Assembly (NCBI RefSeq): GCF_005221285.1
Contig: NZ_CP039886.1
Location: 682,001 to 746,000 of the forward strand
Direction: 5' to 3'
Source: Neisseria flavescens
GTDB taxonomy: Bacteria; Pseudomonadota; Gammaproteobacteria; Burkholderiales; Neisseriaceae
Length of the DNA: 64,000 nucleotides
Shown: piece after piece, positions 1 through 7,612 of the stretch
Position numbering within the stretch: the first letter of the stretch is position 1
Layout of the letters: each line of letters begins with the position of its first letter
Position numbers and translations under genes: made by a program
The notes under the pieces: model-generated
Database searches by the model: none
Told to the model about the DNA's origin: nothing
What the model saw: only the letters and a program-made list of their open reading frames with translations

Positions 1-1066
1 GGGCGCGACCACCATCAATATTCCCGATACCGTCGGCTACTCCATCCCTTCCGTGTGGTACGAGCGTATCAGCAACATCATCAAAAGCGTACCCAACGGC
101 GACAAAGTAGTCTGGTCGACCCACTGCCACAACGACTTGGGTATGGCGGTTGCCAACTCGCTGGCCGCTGTTCAGGCAGGCGTGCGCCAAGTGGAATGCA
201 CCATCAACGGTTTGGGCGAACGCGCAGGTAATGCCAGCCTTGAAGAAATCGTGATGGCGTTGAAAGTACGTCATGATTTGTTCGGCTTGGAAACCGGCAT
301 CGACACCACGCAAATCGTGCCGGTATCCAAACTGGTGTCCACCATTACCGGCTATCCGATTCAGCCCAACAAGGCGGTGGTCGGCGCAAACGCCTTTGCA
401 CACGAATCAGGCATCCACCAAGACGGCGTGTTGAAACACCCTGAAACCTATGAAATCATGACTGCCGAATCGGTCGGCTGGTCAACCAACCGCCTGACCT
501 TGGGCAAACTGTCCGGCCGGAATGCTTTCAAAACCAAGCTGGCAGATTTGGGCATCGAATTGGAAAGCGAAGAGGCGTTGAATGCGGCATTTGCACGCTT
601 TAAAGAGCTGGCGGATAAGAAACGCGAAATCTTTGATGAAGACTTGCATGCTTTGGTGTCTGATGAAATGGGCAGCCTGAACACTGAAAGCTACAAATTC
701 ATCTCTCAAAAAATCAGTACCGAAACCGGTGAAGAGCCTCGTGCCAATATCGTGTTCAGTATTCGCGGCGAAGAAAAACACGCTACCGCTACCGGCTCCG
801 GCCCTGTTGACGCGATCTTTAAAGCCATTGAAAGCGTGGCTCAAAGTGGCGCGACCTTGCAGATTTACTCTGTCAACGCGGTGACGCAAGGCACGGAAAG
901 CCAAGGCGAAACTTCTGTCCGCCTGCAACGTGGCGATCGTGTGGTCAACGGTCAAGGCGCAGATACCGATGTGTTGGTGGCGACTGCCAAGGCTTATCTG
1001 TCTGCACTGAGCAAATTGGAATTTGGTCAAGCCAAGCCAAAAGCACAAGGCAGAGGCATGATTTAA
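1..1066 (+). CDS. leuA: 2-isopropylmalate synthase, 3' part (cut by window edge)
   Basis: Catalyses condensation of acetyl-CoA with 2-oxoisovalerate, the first committed step of leucine synthesis. The reading frame is open from base 2, so the start lies outside the window. The visible part has the end of the HMGL-like TIM barrel, including THCHNDLG and the NGLGERAGN motif, then the C-terminal LeuA regulatory domain that binds leucine (from about SIRGEE to the end). No other leu gene is adjacent; leuB, leuC and leuD lie together near 39.4-45.6 kb. An inverted DUS pair follows the stop. Identity is certain; only the 5' third is missing because of the window edge. Confidence 0.97.
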   Translation, partial: GATTINIPDTVGYSIPSVWYERISNIIKSVPNGDKVVWSTHCHNDLGMAVANSLAAVQAGVRQVECTINGLGERAGNASLEEIVMALKVRHDLFGLETGIDTTQIVPVSKLVSTITGYPIQPNKAVVGANAFAHESGIHQDGVLKHPETYEIMTAESVGWSTNRLTLGKLSGRNAFKTKLADLGIELESEEALNAAFARFKELADKKREIFDEDLHALVSDEMGSLNTESYKFISQKISTETGEEPRANIVFSIRGEEKHATATGSGPVDAIFKAIESVAQSGATLQIYSVNAVTQGTESQGETSVRLQRGDRVVNGQGADTDVLVATAKAYLSALSKLEFGQAKPKAQGRGMI

Positions 1067-1081
1067 TTTATTGAAAAGGTA

Positions 1082-1126
1082 AAGGCCGTCTGAAATCGTA
1101 GTGATGCGTTTCAGACGGCCTTTTTT
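1082..1126 (+). terminator. DUS-pair terminator after leuA
   Basis: AAGGCCGTCTGAA and its inverse are separated by about 15 bases and followed by a T run, 16 bases past the leuA stop. Functions as intrinsic terminator and uptake signal. Confidence 0.85.
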
Positions 1127-1148
1127 ATTTGGTCAAAAAATAGTTTGT

Positions 1149-1481
1149 TTATTGAAGTTTAAGCAGTCGGTCTTGTTCGACAGACAAAACGCCGTTTACC
1201 TTCTTGAAATAGGCAATAGCATCTTCAATATTGGTCTTGGAGGACGGATGAATAGCAATGCCGTGCAGGTTTTTGTATTCGTAAACCAAAGTTGCGCCGG
1301 AGGTTTTCACTGCTTTTAGCAATGGCGCAGAACCGATTTGGGCATCATAGAAGATAATCAGGTTGCCGGTTGTATCTTGGGCTTGATGTTGAGATGGAGT
1401 GGCAGTTGATTGAGCGGGAGTGCTTGGGCTTTGGCAGGCGCAAAGCAGGGTGGCGAGTAGGACGAATGCTAGGGTTTTCAT
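1149..1481 (-). CDS. Small lipoprotein, possible I9-like propeptide/inhibitor fold
   Basis: 110 residues. The N-terminus has a lipoprotein signal with lipobox LCAC (Cys16), followed by a Ser/Thr/Pro/Gln-rich linker to about residue 40. The remaining 70 residues have the pattern of a subtilisin-propeptide (inhibitor I9) domain: a beta strand starting NLIIFYDA, a helix, VYEYKNLHGIAI, a second helix, and an ending VEQDR. In that family such domains chaperone or inhibit serine proteases, but no protease gene is adjacent. The domain assignment is an inference from pattern only. It is transcribed towards leuA and convergent with it. Confidence 0.75.
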   Translation of the reverse strand: MKTLAFVLLATLLCACQSPSTPAQSTATPSQHQAQDTTGNLIIFYDAQIGSAPLLKAVKTSGATLVYEYKNLHGIAIHPSSKTNIEDAIAYFKKVNGVLSVEQDRLLKLQ

Positions 1482-1508
1482 GGTATTAATTCAATTTGAT
1501 AAAAGACT

Positions 1509-1572
1509 AAGGCCGTCTGAATAATCGTAAAACGAAATCAAAGTTTCCATTTACAACTTTCAGACGGCCTTA
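1509..1572 (-). terminator. DUS-pair terminator after purE
   Basis: Inverted AAGGCCGTCTGAA copies about 40 bases apart, directly after the purE stop on the minus strand. Confidence 0.7.
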
Positions 1573-1577
1573 GTTCC

Positions 1578-2063
1578 TTATGCTTCGGGCAACTCCATGG
1601 CAAGAACGGTTTGTTCTTGTTTGGCACGGAAAGCGGCCAGTTTTTCAGCCAATTCAGGGTTTTCGTTGGCCAAAAGTGAAATGGCAAACAGCGCTGCATT
1701 GGCCGCACCGGCTTCGCCAATGGCAAATGTGGCAACAGGAACGCCTTTGGGCATTTGCACAATCGAAAGCAGGGAGTCTTCGCCGCGCAGGTATTTGCTG
1801 GGTACGGGAACGCCCAATACGGGAACCGTGGTTTTGGCAGCAACCATGCCGGGCAGGTGTGCCGCGCCGCCCGCGCCCGCAATGATGGCTTTGATGCCGC
1901 GTTCGCGTGCGGTTGCGGCGTATTCAAACATCAAATCAGGCGTACGGTGTGCAGAGACGACACGCGCTTCGTATTCAACGCCGAATTCTTTGAGAAATTG
2001 TGCTGCCTGCTGCATCACCGGCCAATCGCTGTTGCTGCCCATAATAATGCCGACTTGGATCAT
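1578..2063 (-). CDS. purE: N5-carboxyaminoimidazole ribonucleotide mutase
   Basis: 161 residues, the usual class I PurE length. Converts N5-CAIR to 4-carboxy-AIR in de novo purine synthesis. The phosphate-binding MGSNSDWPVM (about residues 9-18), SAHRTPD and the glycine-rich GAGGAAHLPGM are visible, as is the late LLANENPELAEKL helix. An AAGGAA ribosome site precedes the ATG. No purK is adjacent. It is flanked on both sides by DUS hairpins and probably monocistronic. Confidence 0.97.
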   Translation of the reverse strand: MIQVGIIMGSNSDWPVMQQAAQFLKEFGVEYEARVVSAHRTPDLMFEYAATARERGIKAIIAGAGGAAHLPGMVAAKTTVPVLGVPVPSKYLRGEDSLLSIVQMPKGVPVATFAIGEAGAANAALFAISLLANENPELAEKLAAFRAKQEQTVLAMELPEA

Positions 2064-2104
2064 GAGGAGTTCCTTTTGCTTGAATGGATTAAGGGTAAAA
2101 AATA

Positions 2105-2139
2105 TTCAGACGGCCTTGGGAATGACAAGGCCGTCTGAA
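2105..2139 (-). terminator. DUS-pair terminator
   Basis: Inverted DUS pair with a 9-base loop just after the stop of the TPR lipoprotein gene (minus strand) and before purE. Confidence 0.75.
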
Positions 2140-2142
2140 CGT

Positions 2143-2898
2143 TTATCTTTGTTTAATGCTGATGGAAGCGCGTTTTGCCGCTTCGCTGTTGGGGAAGCTT
2201 TGTATCAGTTTGCGCCATGTGCTGCGGGCGATGTCTTTTTGTTGCAGTTTGTATTGGCACTGGCCGATGCTGTACATGGCATCGGGAGCTTGAGGGCTGT
2301 TGCGGAATCGATTAGCGTAGCGGTTACCGATTTCGATAACGGATTCGCAGTTACCCAGACGTTGTTGGCTTTGCAGGAGCAGGTACATATTGCGGCGGGC
2401 AATTTCGCTGCCGTTGCCGCCGTCTGCCTCTTTCAAAATGGCCACTGCGGCGGAGAAGTTGTTGCGTTGGTAGTATTTTTGCGCCTGATTATAAAGGCGC
2501 AGTTCGTTTTGTGCGGCTGAGTCTGTTTCAGACAGCACGCTGCCGCCATTGGCCAAATAGTTCATTTTCAGCTTGCGGTCGTCTAATCGCTGGGCTTGGG
2601 GTTTGGAAGCCGAAGTAGTCGGACGTTTGATGTTTCGTTGTTGTTCCAATGTGTGCAAGCGTTGATTTAATTCTTCAACCGTGCGTTCCAGTCGGGCGAT
2701 TTGTATGCCCAAGTGGTCAATCTGGGTTTGTGCGTCCAAACGTGGATAGGGAATATTTTTTTCATGCAAAGGCTCACGCGGAATATCCGGCAGGACAAAG
2801 TTGGGATTGTCGGCAGGTTGGGGAGGATGGGAAACGGCGCACGATGCGGCCAATAGAGTAAGCGGCAAAAGAAACAGGGAATGTGATAATGTTTTCAT
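2143..2898 (-). CDS. TPR-containing lipoprotein (YbgF/CpoB-like layout)
   Basis: 251 residues. A lipoprotein signal ends at Cys20 (LAASC). Residues around 60-95 form a short coiled coil (QIDHLGIQIARLERTVEELNQ). The C-terminal 120 residues carry tetratricopeptide-like repeats, for example LRLYNQAQKYYQRNNFSAAV and PDAMYSIGQCQYKLQ. This coiled coil plus TPR layout resembles YbgF/CpoB, which links peptidoglycan synthesis to outer-membrane constriction, but there is no tol-pal cluster here, so the function is not assigned. It is the last gene of a tight operon, starting 14 bases after the O-methyltransferase stop. Confidence 0.8.
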   Translation of the reverse strand: MKTLSHSLFLLPLTLLAASCAVSHPPQPADNPNFVLPDIPREPLHEKNIPYPRLDAQTQIDHLGIQIARLERTVEELNQRLHTLEQQRNIKRPTTSASKPQAQRLDDRKLKMNYLANGGSVLSETDSAAQNELRLYNQAQKYYQRNNFSAAVAILKEADGGNGSEIARRNMYLLLQSQQRLGNCESVIEIGNRYANRFRNSPQAPDAMYSIGQCQYKLQQKDIARSTWRKLIQSFPNSEAAKRASISIKQR

Positions 2899-2912
2899 CG
2901 GATTGTGTCGTT

Positions 2913-3581
2913 TTATTTTTTTAGTAGCAATGTCAAACCGTCGCCGACAGGCAGGGTAATGGGAATAATGCGTGTATCGTGCGGCAGATTTTGGTTGAAA
3001 TGGCGCAGGATATCCAAGCTGGGCGGATCATTTTCAGCAGCTTCATTCATGACGCGCCCACCCAATAAGATATTGTCGATGGCAATCACGCCGCCGCTCC
3101 GTACCAGTTGCAAACAGCGTTCGAAATATCTCGGCGTAGGAGGTTTGTCGGCATCAATAAGTGCCAAGTCGTAGCTTTCCGATTCGCCTTGCGCAATCAA
3201 ATCGTCCAAAGTCAGCAAAGCCGGTTGCAGATGAAGCGAGATTTTATGCACTACGCCTGCCGCCTGCCATGTTTCGCAGGCAATATCGGTAAAGGTTACA
3301 TTAATGTCGCAAGCCGTGATTTTGCCGTCTTCGGGGAGGGCAAGCGCCATGGCGGTGCTGCTGTAACCGGTAAAGACGCCAACTTCCAAATATTTTTGGG
3401 CATTCAATAATTTGGCTAACCACACCAACATGGCTGCCTGCTCTTGGGCGATAGCCATCTTTCCCAGACGATGTGATTGGGTGCGCTCGCGCAATGCGGT
3501 CAAAACGGGATGTTCGGATTGGCCGATGCTGTTGAGGTAATGTTGTAATGCCGGATCGGTATTGTGCGTGTTGGTCGTCAT
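2913..3581 (-). CDS. SAM-dependent O-methyltransferase (family 3)
   Basis: 222 residues, matching the caffeoyl-CoA/catechol-type bacterial O-methyltransferases. The SAM-binding motif KYLEVGVFTGYSSTAMALALP (split here as EVGVFTGYSS) and the acidic DLALIDADKP, which holds the divalent metal ligand, are visible, as is GGVIAIDNILLGGRV near the end. The substrate is unknown. It starts 12 bases after the DUF3460 stop and is followed 14 bases later by the TPR lipoprotein, so the three are probably co-transcribed. Confidence 0.92.
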   Translation of the reverse strand: MTTNTHNTDPALQHYLNSIGQSEHPVLTALRERTQSHRLGKMAIAQEQAAMLVWLAKLLNAQKYLEVGVFTGYSSTAMALALPEDGKITACDINVTFTDIACETWQAAGVVHKISLHLQPALLTLDDLIAQGESESYDLALIDADKPPTPRYFERCLQLVRSGGVIAIDNILLGGRVMNEAAENDPPSLDILRHFNQNLPHDTRIIPITLPVGDGLTLLLKK

Positions 3582-3593
3582 GCCGATGCGGGA

Positions 3594-3779
3594 TTAGTCT
3601 TGATAGTAGGTATAGGGTTTTTTGTTGACTTTGGCCGCTTCAAATTCGGCCTGCTCTGTCGGATTGAGGGTAACATCCCACAGCAAATGGCGGTTTTCGA
3701 GGCGTTGCGCTTCCATTTCGGGATTGTCTTCCATGAGTTTGTCGAGGAATTGGGTAGCTTCGGATTTGTAGTGGTACAT
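3594..3779 (-). CDS. DUF3460 family small protein
   Basis: 61 residues with no signal or membrane segment. It opens with MYHYKSEATQFLDKL and has the central NRHLLWD, which match my memory of the betaproteobacterial DUF3460 family. The function is unknown. It is the first gene of a three-gene minus-strand operon with the O-methyltransferase and the TPR lipoprotein. Confidence 0.8.
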   Translation of the reverse strand: MYHYKSEATQFLDKLMEDNPEMEAQRLENRHLLWDVTLNPTEQAEFEAAKVNKKPYTYYQD

Positions 3780-3862
3780 GATGTTCTGCCTGAATCGTTG
3801 TCAGACCGTCATTATAGCCGATATTTTTTGCCAATACGCTAATTAATCGAACTTCCATAAGG

Positions 3863-3868
3863 TATAAT
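3863..3868 (+). promoter_or_regulatory. Perfect -10 box upstream of pcnB
   Basis: TATAAT, 130 bases before the pcnB start. No good -35 box is seen at 16-18 bases. The transcript would run at once into the hairpin at 3883-3971. Confidence 0.5.
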
Positions 3869-3882
3869 GGCACGTCTTTTTT

Positions 3883-3979
3883 AGGCCGTCTGAAGCCTTT
3901 GCTCAATGTTTTGCCCCTTCTGCGGCAGAATATTGTGCAAAGGCTTAAGCCAGACAAGTTTCAGACGGCCTTTTTTATT
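3883..3979 (+). terminator. Long DUS-ended hairpin with T run in the pcnB leader
   Basis: AGGCCGTCTGAA (3883-3894) and its inverse (3960-3971) enclose a second inverted repeat (AAGCCTTTGCTCAA against TTGTGCAAAGGCTT). The structure ends in a T run, between the -10 box and the pcnB start. It may act as a leader terminator or end a short RNA of about 100 bases. Confidence 0.6.
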
Positions 3980-3995
3980 GTGAAAAGAGCTGCTT

Positions 3996-5348
3996 ATGTT
4001 AAAAAAATGGCTGCATAAAGTGTTGCCTAAAAAACACGTCAAATCGTTGCCAGAAAAGGAAATTATCCCGTTTGAGCAACACGGTATCTGCGCGGATATG
4101 TTGAGCTTTGCCGCGGAGAAAGTTGCCAAACGCCTGCATGAAGCCGGTTTTCAGGCTTATGTTGTGGGCGGTGCCGTTCGGGATTTGTTGCTCGGGGTTG
4201 AGCCCAAAGACTTTGATATTGCAACCGATGCCACGCCGGAGCAAATCCGCAAAGTATTCCGCCGCAGCCGCATTATCGGCCGCCGCTTCCAAATCGTTCA
4301 TGTGATGATCGGACCTGAAACCATTGAAGTCACGACGTTCCGCGGTGGCAATAAGGTTCAGCAAAATGCGCAAGGCCGCATTATGAAGGACAATACTTAC
4401 GGCAGCATTGAAGAAGATGCCATGCGCCGCGACTTTACTTGCAATGCGCTGTATTACGACCCGATTAAAGAGGAGATTTGGGACTTCCATCAGGGCGTGG
4501 CTGATGTTGCCGATAAAAAATTGGTGATGATAGGCGATCCTGCCGAACGCTATCAGGAAGATCCTGTCCGTATTCTTCGCGCTGTCCGTTTGTCGGGCAA
4601 ATTGGGTTTTAAAGTGGAAGAGCAAACTGCTTTGCCGATTGCCGAATATGCAGGCCGTCTGAAAAATGAGCCTGTAGCCCGTCTTTTTGATGAAATTCTG
4701 AAAATCCTGTTTTCCGGTTATTCCCGTGCCTGTTTGAAACGGCTAAACGATTTGGGTATTCCCGAAGGCATCCATCCGCTTTTAGATGCCTTGAAAACTG
4801 CCGAAACGGCCGATAAACGTATGATTATGTTGGCCTTGAAAAATACCGATGAGCGTATCCGTGCGGATAAGTCCGTTTCCGTCGGTTTCGTATTGGCGGC
4901 GGTATTGTGGCCGACACTAAATGCTATGTGGCAACGCAATCTAAGCCATGGACAAAAACCTGTCCCTGCATTGATGGATGCGATGAACACCATGCGTGAT
5001 ACGGTGGAAAAAGGTTGGGGCGTACCGCAACGATTTTCCGCAACTATGCGTGAAATCTGGCAATTTCAGCCGCAATTCGACAATATGCGCGGCGCACGCC
5101 CGTATCGCCTGCTATCGCAAGCACGTTTCCGAGCCGCTTATGATTTCCTGATTTTGCGTAGCGAGGTTGGCGAGGTTGATAAAGAGATGGCTTCTTGGTG
5201 GACAACTTTCCAACATGCCGATGAGGAAACACGCCAGCAAATGACTGCGGCCAATGATCACAAACGTCAGAAACAAAGTGGATCAACTGACGGCAAACCC
5301 AAACGTCGTCGCCGTCGTCCGAAAAAGAAAACCACTGAGGCTGAATAA
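3996..5348 (+). CDS. pcnB: Poly(A) polymerase I
   Basis: 450 residues, class II nucleotidyltransferase adding 3' poly(A) tails to RNA. Visible: AYVVGGAVRDLLLG (about residues 54-67), the catalytic DFDIATDATP, the RRDFTCNALYYDP motif and EDPVRILRAVRLSGKLGF, which separates poly(A) polymerases from CCA enzymes. The C-terminus ends in a strongly basic RNA-binding tail (KPKRRRRRPKKK). One DUS lies inside the gene near 4652. The leader contains a strong hairpin (3883-3971) that could attenuate transcription. Confidence 0.95.
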   Translation: MLKKWLHKVLPKKHVKSLPEKEIIPFEQHGICADMLSFAAEKVAKRLHEAGFQAYVVGGAVRDLLLGVEPKDFDIATDATPEQIRKVFRRSRIIGRRFQIVHVMIGPETIEVTTFRGGNKVQQNAQGRIMKDNTYGSIEEDAMRRDFTCNALYYDPIKEEIWDFHQGVADVADKKLVMIGDPAERYQEDPVRILRAVRLSGKLGFKVEEQTALPIAEYAGRLKNEPVARLFDEILKILFSGYSRACLKRLNDLGIPEGIHPLLDALKTAETADKRMIMLALKNTDERIRADKSVSVGFVLAAVLWPTLNAMWQRNLSHGQKPVPALMDAMNTMRDTVEKGWGVPQRFSATMREIWQFQPQFDNMRGARPYRLLSQARFRAAYDFLILRSEVGEVDKEMASWWTTFQHADEETRQQMTAANDHKRQKQSGSTDGKPKRRRRRPKKKTTEAE

Positions 5349-5365
5349 ATTATCAAAATAAGTTT

Positions 5366-5417
5366 AAGGCCGTCTGAAACGATTAAATCTTTTGAGATTT
5401 GGTTTTCAGACGGCCTT
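5366..5417 (+). terminator. DUS-pair terminator after pcnB
   Basis: Inverted DUS pair enclosing a second small inverted repeat (AATCTTTTGAGATT), followed by TTTT. Confidence 0.8.
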
Positions 5418-5430
5418 TTCGTATTCCAAT

Positions 5431-5462
5431 AAAAAACCGCAGGTCTTTCAACCTGCGGTTTA
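5431..5462 (-). terminator. rpoD terminator (not DUS-based)
   Basis: AACCGCAGGT and ACCTGCGGTT form a 10-bp stem with a 6-base loop, ending in a T run on the minus strand, directly after the rpoD stop. It is one of the few terminators here without a DUS. Confidence 0.85.
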
Positions 5463-5465
5463 CTT

Positions 5466-7418
5466 TTATGATTTGTTTTCTTCGCTGTCGAGGAAGCTGC
5501 GGAGGCGGTCGCTGCGGGTCGGGTGGCGCAGCTTGCGCAGGGCTTTGGCTTCGATTTGACGGATACGTTCACGGGTTACGTCAAATTGTTTGCCGACTTC
5601 TTCCAAAGTGTGGTCGGTATTCATATCGATACCGAAACGCATACGCAAAACTTTGGCTTCGCGCGGCGTCAGGCTTTCGAGGATTTCTTTGGTTACTTCG
5701 TGCAGGCTGGTGTACATTGCAGCTTCTGCCGGTGCAACGTTGTTAGCATCCTCGATGAAGTCGCCCAAGTGCGAATCGTCGTCATCACCAATCGGTGTCT
5801 CCATGGAAATTGGCTCTTTGGCGATTTTCATGATTTTGCGGATTTTGTCTTCCGGCATTTCCATCAGCTCGGCCAGTTTGGCGGAATCAGGCTCTTCACC
5901 GGTTTCTTGCAGGTATTGGCGCGAGATACGGTTCATTTTATTGATGGTTTCAATCATGTGAACCGGAATACGGATGGTACGTGCTTGGTCGGCGATGGAA
6001 CGTGTAATCGCTTGACGGATCCACCATGTGGCGTAAGTTGAGAACTTGTAGCCACGGCGGTATTCGAATTTGTCCACCGCTTTCATCAGGCCGATATTGC
6101 CTTCTTGAATCAAATCAAGGAACTGTAAGCCGCGGTTGGTGTATTTTTTGGCAATGGAAATAACCAAACGCAAGTTGGCCTGAATCATTTCCTGTTTGGC
6201 GGCTGAGGTTTCTTTCTCGCTCAACACCATGTTTTTGTTGATTTCTTTCAATTCTTCGATGGAAATGCGGGTTTCGGCTTCCATATTTGCCAGCTCGGTT
6301 TGTTTTTCGAGGATGGCGTGGCGGAAACGATCCAACGCGTTTGCCCATACACAGCCTTTGGCTACTTCTTCTTCTACCCATTCCAAATCGGTAATGGCTG
6401 GCAGGAAGTTTTTGATGAAGTAGTCGCGATCCATGCGGACGCGGTCGATACAGATGTCGCGGATTTCACGTTCGAGTTTGCGGATGTTTTCAACGCGGCT
6501 GCGCAGGTTGCTGCTCAGGTTTTCGATTTGACGTGTGGCAAAACGGACTTCCAACAGTTTGTTGGCAATGGCATCACGGTGTTTCAGGTAGTTGGCGTGT
6601 TGGCTGCCGTGTTTTTCCAACTGCTTGATCATTTTGCCGTATTCGCTTTCGATAAAGGCGAAGTGTTCTAAAACTTTTTGCTTCAGTTCTGCCAAATGGG
6701 CGGCGGACATGGCATCGGAGTCGCTGCTGGAGTCGTCTTCATCTTCATCGTCGCCATCTTCATCATCGCTAACGGTTTCGCCTTCTTCGTCATCTGGTTT
6801 GGCATTTTCCAAGTGACCTAAGCCCAATTCGTTCAATAAGACTTCATTAGGGTCGATGATCGCTTCAACCACTTCATCCACACGGATTTCGTCGTTGCGG
6901 ACTTGCTCGATCAAAGCCAGAATTTCAGCAATCGAACCTGGGCAGGCTGAGATTGCCTGCACCATGTTTTTCAGTGCATTTTCGATTTTTTTGGCGATGA
7001 TGATTTCGTCTTCGCGCGTCAACAGATCGACTTGCCCCATTTCACGCATATACATACGCACAGGGTCGGTAGTGCGGCCGAATTCTGAATCTGCGCTGGA
7101 GAGTGCCGCTTCGGCTTCTTCAACGGCATCGTCGTCGGTCATGGCGGCGGCGTTGTCGCTTAAGAGGATGTCTTCAGCATCGGGGGCTTGCTCGGTTACT
7201 TGGATGCCCAAGCCGGAAATCATGCTGACGATATTGTCGATTTGCTCGGCATCGGACATATCGTCGGGCAAGGCGTCGTTAATTTCAGAATAAGTGATGT
7301 AGCCGCGTTCTTTACCCATGATAATGAGTTGGCGCAGACGCGCGCGCTGCTCTTCGATACTCAAGGGACGGTTGTCGTCTTGGTCTTGGTATTCTTCGTA
7401 GTTTTGATTTTTAGACAT
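5466..7418 (-). CDS. rpoD: RNA polymerase primary sigma factor (sigma-70)
   Basis: 650 residues, the housekeeping sigma factor. Region 1.1 is present near the N-terminus (YITYSEINDALPDD). Region 1.2 reads DPVRMYMREMG. A highly acidic nonconserved insert follows (GDDEDEDDSSSDSD, about residues 215-230). Region 2 (NLRLVISIAKKYTNRGLQF, then YATWWIRQAITR) binds core enzyme and the -10 box. The end carries the region 4.2 helix-turn-helix (VTRERIRQIEAKALRKLRHP) that reads the -35 box. The gene lies next to dnaG, as in many proteobacteria, but rpsU is not seen. The start has a GAGAG ribosome site. Confidence 0.98.
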   Translation of the reverse strand: MSKNQNYEEYQDQDDNRPLSIEEQRARLRQLIIMGKERGYITYSEINDALPDDMSDAEQIDNIVSMISGLGIQVTEQAPDAEDILLSDNAAAMTDDDAVEEAEAALSSADSEFGRTTDPVRMYMREMGQVDLLTREDEIIIAKKIENALKNMVQAISACPGSIAEILALIEQVRNDEIRVDEVVEAIIDPNEVLLNELGLGHLENAKPDDEEGETVSDDEDGDDEDEDDSSSDSDAMSAAHLAELKQKVLEHFAFIESEYGKMIKQLEKHGSQHANYLKHRDAIANKLLEVRFATRQIENLSSNLRSRVENIRKLEREIRDICIDRVRMDRDYFIKNFLPAITDLEWVEEEVAKGCVWANALDRFRHAILEKQTELANMEAETRISIEELKEINKNMVLSEKETSAAKQEMIQANLRLVISIAKKYTNRGLQFLDLIQEGNIGLMKAVDKFEYRRGYKFSTYATWWIRQAITRSIADQARTIRIPVHMIETINKMNRISRQYLQETGEEPDSAKLAELMEMPEDKIRKIMKIAKEPISMETPIGDDDDSHLGDFIEDANNVAPAEAAMYTSLHEVTKEILESLTPREAKVLRMRFGIDMNTDHTLEEVGKQFDVTRERIRQIEAKALRKLRHPTRSDRLRSFLDSEENKS

Positions 7419-7527
7419 GGATTGCTCTCTAGGTTGATAGGATGCCGACGGTTTACGGTGATGTGGCCGTACCTGAAGGCGGAGCAGAGCTTTTTGTTGT
7501 GAAATCAGATTTCACTTTAATACTCTG

Positions 7528-7606
7528 AGGCCGTCTGAAAATATTACAAATGGAGTGTTCTGCGTGTCATGTTTCGCAGCGTGTGTTTAGATTGTTCAGA
7601 CGGCCT
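7528..7606 (-). terminator. DUS pair between dnaG and rpoD
   Basis: Two inverted DUS copies about 55 bases apart, just beyond the dnaG stop. The long loop makes it a weak terminator, so dnaG transcription could continue into rpoD. Confidence 0.5.
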
Positions 7607-7612
7607 GAGGGG

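Noticed and set aside
1..1066. leuA appearing to lack its N-terminus
   Set aside because: The reading frame runs off the window edge; this is truncation by the window, not by the genome.
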